NCBI GenBank assembly: GCA_016937795.1
Contig: JAFGVV010000023.1
Span: 1 to 51,020 of the forward strand
DNA length: 51,020 nucleotides
Reading direction: 5' to 3'
Source: Paludibacteraceae bacterium
GTDB taxonomy: Bacteria > Bacteroidota > Bacteroidia > Bacteroidales > Paludibacteraceae
Below, in pieces: positions 44,614-51,020 of this stretch. The notes below the pieces were generated by a model. That model worked only from the letters and a program-made list of their open reading frames with translations. It was not told the origin of the DNA and did not search any database. Within the stretch, counting starts at the first letter, position 1, and each line of letters starts with the position of its first letter. A program made the translations under genes and the position numbers.

Positions 44614-47163
44614 GTGGAAACAAAAACTTATTCCCCTGAAGAGATTCGACAAGCATCATTTGAATTTTTTAAAGGCGACGACTTGGCCACAAAAGTGTGG
44701 GCTACCAAGTATGCACTGAAAGATTCGTTTGGTAATGTGTACGAACTCACCCCCGACGACATGCACCGGAGATTAGCCCGGGAAATTGCACGCATCGAAA
44801 GTAAATACCAGAATCCGCTTTCTGAAGATGTGCTTTTCGAACTGTTCCGTAACTTTAAGTACATCGTACCGCAGGGAAGTCCGATGACCGGTATTGGTAA
44901 CGAACATCAAGTGGCATCACTCTCTAACTGCTTTGTGATTGGTTTCGACGGTGATTCCGACTCATATGGCGCTATCATTAAAATTGATGAAGAGCAGGTT
45001 CAGTTGATGAAGCGTCGTGGTGGAGTAGGTCACGATCTCTCGCACATTCGCCCAAAAGGCTCGCCAGTGAAAAATTCAGCACTTACTTCTACAGGTATTG
45101 TACCTTTTATGGAACGTTATTCAAACTCTACACGTGAGGTTGCACAAGATGGAAGACGTGGAGCTTTGATGTTAAGTGTGTCGGTTAAACACCCCGATTC
45201 AGAGTCATTCATCGATGCCAAAATGGAGTCGGGTAAAGTAACAGGAGCCAATGTGTCGGTAAGAATTGATGATGATTTTATGCGTGCAGCACTCGATAAT
45301 GTTCCTTATATACAACAATATCCTGTTCGTTCGGATGAGCCGTGGTTTAAAAAAGAAGTGGATGCAAATGTAATATGGAAAAAAATTGTACATAACGCAT
45401 GGCAATCGGCTGAACCGGGAATACTTTTCTGGGACACTATAATTCGTGAATCTGTACCTGATTGTTATGCAGATTTGGGTTATCGTACCGTGTCAACCAA
45501 TCCTTGTGGCGAAATTCCATTGTGCCCTTACGATAGCTGTCGTTTGTTAGCCATCAACTTATACTCGTATGTGGTAAATCCTTTTACGCACGACGCTTAT
45601 TTCGATTTCGAATTGTTCAAAAAACATACTGGTCTTGCACAGCGTATTATGGACGATATTATCGACCTCGAAATGGAGAAAATCGAGAAAATAATCGAAA
45701 AAATTGATTCCGATCCCGAGGCAAATGATATCAAACTCACCGAATTCCAACTATGGGAAAAAATCAAGCTTAAAACTTCCCAAGGACGTCGTACCGGTGT
45801 GGGAACTACAGGTGAAGGCGATATGCTGGCTGCACTAGGTTTCCGGTACGGAACCGACGAAGCTACCGATTTCTCGGAAGAAGTACATAAAGTGCTTGCT
45901 TTGTCTGCTTACCGTTCGTCGGTAGTTATGGCCAAAGAACGTGGCGCATTTACAGTGTACGATGCCAAACGAGAGGAGAATAATCCTTTTATTCAGCGTT
46001 TGCGCGATGCAGATCCAGAATTGTATAAATTGATGACAAAATATGGTCGTCGCAATATTGCCTGTTTGACCATTGCACCCACAGGAACTACCAGTATTAT
46101 GACTCAGACTACCTCAGGTATCGAACCGGTATTTATGCCTGTGTACACTCGTCGCCGTAAAGTGAACCCTAACGACAAAAATGTGCGTGTGGATTTTGTG
46201 GACGAGAACGGAGATTCGTGGGAAGAGTATGCTGTGTTCCACCACAAGTTTGTAACCTGGATGGAAGCCAACGGATATTCAACTACCAAACATTATTCAA
46301 AAGAGGAAATCGATGAAGTTGTAGCTCAATCGCCGTATTTCAAAGCCACTGCTAACGATGTGGATTGGATGAAAAAAGTGCAGATGCAGGGGCGTATTCA
46401 GAAATGGGTTGATCACTCCATCAGTGTAACCATTAATCTTCCCTCGGATGCAACTGAAGAACTGGTTGGGAAACTTTACGAAGAAGCCTGGCGTTCAGGT
46501 TGTAAGGGTGTTACTGTGTATCGCGATGGTTCACGTTCGGGTGTGCTTATTTCGAATAGCGAGAAAAAAGACGAGAAGAAAGACGAGAAAACAGTTTGTT
46601 TTCCTTACGACGAAAGTCAGTTTGTCCGTCCGAAAGAATTGAAATGTGAGATTGTTCGTTTCCAGAATGCAAAAGACAAATGGATTGCTTTTGTCGGATT
46701 GAAAGATGGTCGCCCGTACGAAATTTTTACCGGTCTTGCTGATGATGAGGAAGGTATTTTGCTTCCGAAAACTGTTACCGAAGGTAAAATTATTAAAACC
46801 ACAGACGAACAAGGCGTGAAACGTTACGACTTCCAGTTTACCAACAAGCGTGGTTTTAAAACTACTGTTGAAGGATTGAACTATAAGTTCGATAAAGAAT
46901 TCTGGAATTATGCCAAACTTATTTCAGGTGTGTTGCGCTACGGAATGCCTATCGATCAGGTAGTGAAACTTGTTCAGGGGTTACAACTCGACAGCGAATC
47001 TATCAATACATGGAAAGTGGGAGTAGAGCGAGCACTCAAGAAATATATTCCTGATGGAACTCAAATTGCAGAGCAGGCTTGTCCGAGCTGCGGACAAAAA
47101 TCGCTCGTATATCAGGAAGGTTGTCTGACTTGTAAAAACTGCGGTTATTCGCGTTGCGGATAA
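44614..47163 (+). CDS. nrdJ: Adenosylcobalamin-dependent (class II) ribonucleotide reductase
   Basis: An 849-residue enzyme that makes deoxyribonucleotides using a B12-derived radical, with or without oxygen. The active-site cysteines are C106 in SNCFVIG and the radical cysteine C298 in STNPCGE, whose Asn and Glu are also conserved. The substrate loops RRGGVGHDLSHIRPKGS and TGEGDMLAALGFRYG, and APTGTTSIMTQTTSG near 493, are clear. A lysine/aspartate-rich linker with repeated KKDE units (about 649-657) leads to the C-terminal TSCPD-like part and a Cys4 zinc-ribbon/redox tail (CPSCG, CLTCKNCG). Translation starts at GTG (METKTYSPEEIRQ), the family N-terminus. It makes the cell dependent on cobalamin unless another reductase is present. 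Confidence 0.96.
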   Translation: METKTYSPEEIRQASFEFFKGDDLATKVWATKYALKDSFGNVYELTPDDMHRRLAREIARIESKYQNPLSEDVLFELFRNFKYIVPQGSPMTGIGNEHQVASLSNCFVIGFDGDSDSYGAIIKIDEEQVQLMKRRGGVGHDLSHIRPKGSPVKNSALTSTGIVPFMERYSNSTREVAQDGRRGALMLSVSVKHPDSESFIDAKMESGKVTGANVSVRIDDDFMRAALDNVPYIQQYPVRSDEPWFKKEVDANVIWKKIVHNAWQSAEPGILFWDTIIRESVPDCYADLGYRTVSTNPCGEIPLCPYDSCRLLAINLYSYVVNPFTHDAYFDFELFKKHTGLAQRIMDDIIDLEMEKIEKIIEKIDSDPEANDIKLTEFQLWEKIKLKTSQGRRTGVGTTGEGDMLAALGFRYGTDEATDFSEEVHKVLALSAYRSSVVMAKERGAFTVYDAKREENNPFIQRLRDADPELYKLMTKYGRRNIACLTIAPTGTTSIMTQTTSGIEPVFMPVYTRRRKVNPNDKNVRVDFVDENGDSWEEYAVFHHKFVTWMEANGYSTTKHYSKEEIDEVVAQSPYFKATANDVDWMKKVQMQGRIQKWVDHSISVTINLPSDATEELVGKLYEEAWRSGCKGVTVYRDGSRSGVLISNSEKKDEKKDEKTVCFPYDESQFVRPKELKCEIVRFQNAKDKWIAFVGLKDGRPYEIFTGLADDEEGILLPKTVTEGKIIKTTDEQGVKRYDFQFTNKRGFKTTVEGLNYKFDKEFWNYAKLISGVLRYGMPIDQVVKLVQGLQLDSESINTWKVGVERALKKYIPDGTQIAEQACPSCGQKSLVYQEGCLTCKNCGYSRCG

Positions 47164-47191
47164 TCTCAGTGTATTGAGAAGTATTGTTCAT

Positions 47192-47226
47192 AAAAAAAAG
47201 CGGATCCGCAGGGATTCGCTTTTTTT
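47192..47226 (+). terminator. Intrinsic terminator after nrdJ
   Basis: An A-run and GCGGATCC (47200-47207) pair with GGATTCGC (47212-47219) and a T-run, with one G-U pair and a 4-base loop. Confidence 0.88.
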
Positions 47227-47284
47227 GTTGTCGAAAACCATTATTTAGCAATTGTTTTTCTCCCTTTGCCTGAAATGAAATTTG

Positions 47285-47292
47285 TATCTTTG
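47285..47292 (+). promoter_or_regulatory. Promoter -7 element of the metallophosphoesterase gene
   Basis: TATCTTTG is an exact -7 match, with TTTG at 47265-47268 but only a 16-base spacer. It lies inside the longer open frame and supports translation from 47317 rather than 47266. Confidence 0.5.
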
Positions 47293-47316
47293 TGTCAATT
47301 TTCAAATCGCCTGTCA

Positions 47317-48174
47317 ATGATGAAAAGAATCCTGATTTTAATAGTTATTTCTCAACTTGTAACACAGATATTTGCGATAAATCCTTTCAGATTTGCGTTT
47401 ATTACCGATTTGCATATTCAAATGGAAAATGCTTCGCCCGGGCAGGATTTGGAAAATGTAATACGGGACATCAATCAGCAACATAATATTGATTTTGTGT
47501 TGGTAGGTGGCGATATCACTGAATTTGGCGATAAACCTTCGCTCGAAAAAGCCAAAGTATTGCTCAGTTCACTAAAAATGCCTTTCTATATTGTACCAGG
47601 CAATCACGATCAAAAACTCAGCGTTCCTGCTTGCGATTATTTTAACGATGTTTTTGACGATAATAAGTTTTCGTTTTCACATAAAGAAATTCATTTTGTG
47701 GGTTTTGCTACGCGTCCGGCGAAAGTGGGTGGAAATGGCGTTGTAGCACAGGAGGATATTGTTTGGGTTGAAAAAGAACTTTCGGCTTTGCCCGATTCTG
47801 TGAGGATTATTGGGGTGACTCATTATCCACTGCAAACCGGTGATGTGGATAACTGGCGTGATATAGTTGATCTGTTGAAAAAGTATGAGGTTCTGACTGT
47901 TTTGGGCGGACATTACCACAGAAATGTGTTGTTTGCTTATGATGGAATTCCGGGTATTATCAATCGGTCGACGCTGAAAAACAGTGAGAATCTCTGCGGA
48001 TACTCAATTTATACAGTGTCCGATTCGCTTCATGTGGCTGAAAAACAACCCGGAAATGCAGAAATTTACCTTTTGTCGCTACCTTTTGAGAAAGAAGAGA
48101 TTGCGAATGAGGAAAATGTGACAAATCAAAAGAAAACTGTCAGAAAGAAACGGTGTATTTTCAGGAAAAAATGA
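47317..48174 (+). CDS. Secreted calcineurin-like metallophosphoesterase
   Basis: A 285-residue phosphoesterase. I chose the ATG at 47317 because it opens a signal peptide (MKRILILIVISQLVTQIFA) and follows the promoter; the longer frame from 47266 would hide both. Metal-binding motifs are in order: FAFITDLHIQ near residue 24, VGGDITEFGD near 59, VPGNHD near 87, GVTHYPLQTGD near 167 and GGHYHRN near 195. The C-terminus ends in a lysine/arginine-rich tail (KKTVRKKRC). The substrate may be a phosphodiester or phosphomonoester and cannot be told. The protein is probably periplasmic. MurF-alr follows after 94 bases. Confidence 0.85.
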   Translation: MMKRILILIVISQLVTQIFAINPFRFAFITDLHIQMENASPGQDLENVIRDINQQHNIDFVLVGGDITEFGDKPSLEKAKVLLSSLKMPFYIVPGNHDQKLSVPACDYFNDVFDDNKFSFSHKEIHFVGFATRPAKVGGNGVVAQEDIVWVEKELSALPDSVRIIGVTHYPLQTGDVDNWRDIVDLLKKYEVLTVLGGHYHRNVLFAYDGIPGIINRSTLKNSENLCGYSIYTVSDSLHVAEKQPGNAEIYLLSLPFEKEEIANEENVTNQKKTVRKKRCIFRKK

Positions 48175-48219
48175 AAGAAGATTTTGTGAAATTAATTTGT
48201 CAGAATAGATTATACTTTG

Positions 48220-48246
48220 TGAGCCTTTCATTAGAGATGAGGCTCA
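48220..48246 (+). promoter_or_regulatory. Hairpin just upstream of murF-alr
   Basis: TGAGCC (48220-48225) and GGCTCA (48241-48246) make a 6-bp stem, with an inner CAT/ATG pairing in the loop. It overlaps a near-match to the -7 box (TATACTTTG, 48212-48220). No T-tract follows. It may be a leader structure or part of the previous gene's transcript end. Confidence 0.35.
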
Positions 48247-48268
48247 TGTGATTATAAAAATTAAAGAA

Positions 48269-50731
48269 ATGAATATCACTGTAATATCCGAATATATTTC
48301 GGCTGAGGTTTACGGATCGTTAGCTGATCAGGAAATAAAATGGCTGCTGACCGATAGTCGTTCGCTTTCGTTTCCTGCCGGAAGTTTGTTTTTTGCCATC
48401 AAAACAAGGCGAAACAACGGGCATAACTACATTCCTGAATTGTACCGACAACAATTGCGACATTTTGTGGTCAGCGATTTGCCTCAGAACTATAAGGAGT
48501 TTCCGGGTGCTATATTTTTGCTGGTGCCCGATACTTTGCGGGCTTTACAGCAACTTGCGGCTGTACACCGGAGCAATTTCTCAGTGCCTGTGATTGGTAT
48601 TACAGGTAGCAATGGGAAAACTGTGGTGAAAGAATGGCTTTATCAGCTTCTGCATACCGATAGAGTTGTAACCCGCTCGCCACGAAGCTATAATTCGCAA
48701 ATTGGTGTGCCGCTGTCGGTTTGGGGTTTGAACGAAAAAACACAAATCGGTATTTTCGAAGCCGGAATTTCGCAGCCGGGTGAAATGACATTTCTTGAGA
48801 AAGTGATAAAGCCCGAAATAGGTATCTTTACAAATCTGGGTGATGCGCATCAGGAAACTTTTCGCAGTCTGAAGCAGAAATGTGAAGAGAAACTGAAATT
48901 GTTTAGTGATTCTAAAGTGCTGATTTATAATTCAGATAATAAGCTTGTAGATATTGCAGTAAAACAATCGGGTTTTGGTGGACAGCTTTTCCGATGGGGA
49001 AAGGAAGCAAATTGTACATTGAGAATTACGGAAATAAAGAAAGGAAAAACAAGTACAGATCTTCGTCTGAATTATCAGCACAACGATTTTACAATTGAAA
49101 TTCCGTTCGTGGATGAGGCTTCTGTGGAAAATACGCTTCAATGTGTTGCTGTACTACTTTATCTGGGCTACAAATCGCAGGATATTCAGGCTAAATTGCA
49201 AAAACTTGAGCCTGTGGCCATGCGTCTTGAGGTAAAAACGGGTGTGCGTAATTGTCTGATAATTAACGATAGTTACAATTCTGACCTGAATTCTCTGGTC
49301 ATTGCACTTGACTTCCTTCAGCAACAAGCAACCGATAAAAATCTTTCGCGCACACTTGTACTTTCTGATATTTTGCAAAGCGGACAGACTTCAGGCGAAT
49401 TGTATGCCGAAGTGGCCGGACTTATCCGTAACAGGAGTATTCATAAGTTGATTGGTATTGGTCACGAAATTTCGCAACAATCCTCACTTTTTGCTGATAT
49501 CGATGCTGTGTTTTTCGACGACACCGAAAGTTTCCTGAAGTCAGGTATTCATTATGATTTCAGAAATGAAATTATTCTGCTCAAAGGATCGCGTAAATAT
49601 CGTTTCGAAGATATTTTGTCGCATATTGAGCTTATTGCACACGAAACTACTCTTGAAGTAAATCTGAATGCGCTTGCCGATAATCTGAATTATTTCCGTT
49701 CGAAACTCCGCCCCGAAACCAAAGTGATGAGCATGGTGAAAGCTTTTGCTTATGGCAGTGGTTCGGTGGAAGTTGCGCGAAGTTTGCAACATCATCGTTG
49801 CGATTATCTGGCAGTAGCTGTGGCCGACGAAGGAGCCGAACTGCGCCGCGAAGGAATCCGCATTCCCATTGTGGTTATGAATCCGGAAAAAGGTGGTTTC
49901 GGACTTATTTTCGACAACAACCTGGAGCCTGAAATATACAGTTTCCGTTTGCTCGAAGCTTTTATTGCCGAAGCTGCCAAAATAGGAGTGAGCGATTATC
50001 CTATACATATCAAAATTGACAGTGGAATGCATCGTCTTGGTTTCGAAATGGCTGATATGGAAAAACTTGTAGCTCTTCTCGCTTCACAAAATCAGGTGAA
50101 AGTCCGCTCGGTATTTTCGCATTTGGCCGGAGCCGACGATCCTCAGTTCGATGGTTTTACACGTCAGCAGGTTCGTGTTTTTGGCGAATGTGCCGATAAA
50201 ATTGCTGAAGCTTTTCCGCACTATATCATGCGTCATATTCTCAATTCAGCTGGTATCGAACGCTTCCCGGAGTTTCAGTTCGACATGGTGCGTCTTGGAA
50301 TCGGACATTATGGCATCAGTGCTTTGCCCGATGTAAAACTTGCTCAGGTATGTACATTGCGTACTGTTATTCTGCAGATTAAAAACATAAAATCCGGTGA
50401 TACAATTGGTTATAGCCGTAAAGGAATTGCCGATGCCGACAAACGAATCGCAATTTTGCCCGTAGGTTATGCTGATGGTTTCGACCGTAAACTCAGCAAT
50501 GGAGTGGGAGAGGTGTTTGTAAACGGTAAACGTGCGAAACTTATTGGCAATGTGTCGATGGATTTAATTATGATTGATGTCACAAACATTGAAGCTTCCG
50601 AAGGCGACATGGTGGAAGTTTTTGGTCGGAATATTACAATTTCGGAAATGGCCGAGAAACTTCATACAATTCCTTACGAGATACTTACAGGTATTTCGCG
50701 CAGGGTAAAACGTGTTTATTTTCAGGAATAA
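48269..50731 (+). CDS. murF-alr: Bifunctional UDP-MurNAc-tripeptide:D-Ala-D-Ala ligase / alanine racemase
   Basis: An 820-residue fusion typical of Bacteroidota that both makes D-alanine and adds the D-Ala-D-Ala dipeptide to the peptidoglycan precursor. I chose ATG 48269 (MNITVISEYISAEVYG) over the GTG at 48248. The MurF half (about 1-455) has GITGSNGKTVVKEW near residue 110, the RSPRSYNSQIGVP loop and an INDSYNSD motif near 330. The alanine racemase half starts at LEVNLNALADNL near 465. The pyridoxal-phosphate lysine is K491 in MVKAFAYGSG and the second catalytic residue Y715 in IGYSRKG, followed by PVGYADGFDRKL and GNVSMDLIMIDV. Both halves look complete and active. Confidence 0.96.
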   Translation: MNITVISEYISAEVYGSLADQEIKWLLTDSRSLSFPAGSLFFAIKTRRNNGHNYIPELYRQQLRHFVVSDLPQNYKEFPGAIFLLVPDTLRALQQLAAVHRSNFSVPVIGITGSNGKTVVKEWLYQLLHTDRVVTRSPRSYNSQIGVPLSVWGLNEKTQIGIFEAGISQPGEMTFLEKVIKPEIGIFTNLGDAHQETFRSLKQKCEEKLKLFSDSKVLIYNSDNKLVDIAVKQSGFGGQLFRWGKEANCTLRITEIKKGKTSTDLRLNYQHNDFTIEIPFVDEASVENTLQCVAVLLYLGYKSQDIQAKLQKLEPVAMRLEVKTGVRNCLIINDSYNSDLNSLVIALDFLQQQATDKNLSRTLVLSDILQSGQTSGELYAEVAGLIRNRSIHKLIGIGHEISQQSSLFADIDAVFFDDTESFLKSGIHYDFRNEIILLKGSRKYRFEDILSHIELIAHETTLEVNLNALADNLNYFRSKLRPETKVMSMVKAFAYGSGSVEVARSLQHHRCDYLAVAVADEGAELRREGIRIPIVVMNPEKGGFGLIFDNNLEPEIYSFRLLEAFIAEAAKIGVSDYPIHIKIDSGMHRLGFEMADMEKLVALLASQNQVKVRSVFSHLAGADDPQFDGFTRQQVRVFGECADKIAEAFPHYIMRHILNSAGIERFPEFQFDMVRLGIGHYGISALPDVKLAQVCTLRTVILQIKNIKSGDTIGYSRKGIADADKRIAILPVGYADGFDRKLSNGVGEVFVNGKRAKLIGNVSMDLIMIDVTNIEASEGDMVEVFGRNITISEMAEKLHTIPYEILTGISRRVKRVYFQE

Positions 50732-50734
50732 TTT

Positions 50735-51020
50735 TTTCACCACTAAGGCACTAAGGACACTTAAGTTTCACTTAGGAAGATTTTTTTCAGAAAATATGCG
50801 TTGTAAAAGTTTTTTAGTGTTTCTCTGTGCCCTTAGTGCCTTAGTGGTGAAACTTAAAAATATTTTTCTCAGAAGATTTTCGCTGTAAAAGTTTTTTAGT
50901 GTTTCTTTGTGCCCTTAGTGCCTTAGTGGTGAAACTTAAAAATATTTTTCTCAGAAGATTTTCGCTGTAAAAGTTTTTTAGTGTTTCTCTGTGCCCTTAG
51001 TGCCTTAGTGGTGAAACTTA
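50735..51020. repeat. 82-bp tandem repeat with an inverted half-copy, cut by the window end
   Basis: Copies begin at 50802, 50884 and 50966 with a period of exactly 82 bases; the third is cut at 51020. Each unit contains CCTTAGTGCCTTAGTGGTGAAAC and a T-rich part, and copies differ by single bases (CTCTG or CTTTG). In front, at 50735-50756, the motif stands in reverse orientation (TTTCACCACTAAGGCACTAA...), an exact reverse complement of 50831-50852. No reading frame. Such units are common in intergenic DNA of Bacteroidota. The number of copies beyond the window is unknown. Confidence 0.9.

Noticed and set aside
48184..48202. TTGTGAAATTAATTTGTCA as a Rex box upstream of murF-alr
   Set aside because: Only the left half fits the TTGTGA...TCACAA pattern, and the right half has several mismatches. 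AT-rich DNA gives such matches by chance.
49541..50032. 163-codon minus-strand frame inside murF-alr
   Set aside because: Overlaps the racemase active-site region on the opposite strand, rich in His and Phe, no family likeness.

Overview
The window looks like chromosomal DNA of an anaerobic or microaerophilic member of the Bacteroidota, most likely order Bacteroidales. The evidence is a Rex redox repressor, a pyruvate:ferredoxin oxidoreductase, a B12-dependent ribonucleotide reductase, the type IX secretion proteins PorU and PorV, a fused MurF-alanine racemase, a DUF4290 protein beside murA, a TonB-dependent receptor with an N-terminal carboxypeptidase-like domain, and repeated matches to the Bacteroidota promoter element TAnnTTTG. 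I see no rRNA, tRNA, CRISPR array, phage genes or transposase. About 28 genes are convincing, nearly all full length.

Layout. 0-5 kb (minus): nifJ and an AAA ATPase whose active sites look eroded. 5.0-5.7 kb: a gene-poor stretch with possible decayed reading frames. 5.7-9.4 kb (plus): small lipoprotein, LapA-like membrane protein, beta-CASP metallo-hydrolase, CCA-type tRNA nucleotidyltransferase. 9.5-11.1 kb (minus): dnaB. 11.3-16.4 kb (plus): ispE, gyrA, TPR protein. 16.5-20.2 kb (minus): a likely operon reading nuclease-like lipoprotein, DUF4290 protein, murA, ferritin. 20.6-25.9 kb (plus): TonB-dependent receptor and two OB-fold-type lipoproteins, divergent from the nuclease-like gene. 26.2-33.5 kb (plus): rex, FAH-family enzyme, porU, porV, ispF. 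33.8-38.6 kb (plus): peroxiredoxin, an outer-membrane barrel, a ComM/YifB ATPase. 38.7-43.0 kb (minus): maeB, an M15 peptidase lipoprotein, a YeiH-family membrane protein. 43.2-50.7 kb (plus): recF, B12-dependent nrdJ, a metallophosphoesterase, murF-alr. The end holds an 82-bp tandem repeat that runs off the window.

How it fits together. NifJ, MaeB and Rex point to fermentative redox metabolism, and the peroxiredoxin and ferritin to protection during oxygen exposure. IspE and IspF belong to the MEP isoprenoid route, MurA and MurF-Alr to peptidoglycan synthesis, and GyrA, DnaB, RecF, NrdJ and the CCA enzyme to replication and tRNA maturation. PorU and PorV show that the cell secretes proteins by the type IX system.

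The most interesting region is 19.1-26.0 kb. A lipoprotein of the endonuclease/exonuclease/phosphatase (EEP) fold lies divergent to a TonB-dependent receptor and two lipoproteins with OB-fold-like DUF5689 and DUF6359 modules. A perfect 27-bp palindrome sits in the middle of the intergenic region. I infer a candidate cell-surface system for capturing and degrading nucleic acid or another phosphodiester. The substrate is a hypothesis. Other points of interest are a nested inverted repeat interrupted by a CCCG...CGGG mini-hairpin (41.8-42.05 kb), low-complexity repeats in opposite orientation around ispF, and a MurA with Asp in place of the fosfomycin-target Cys.
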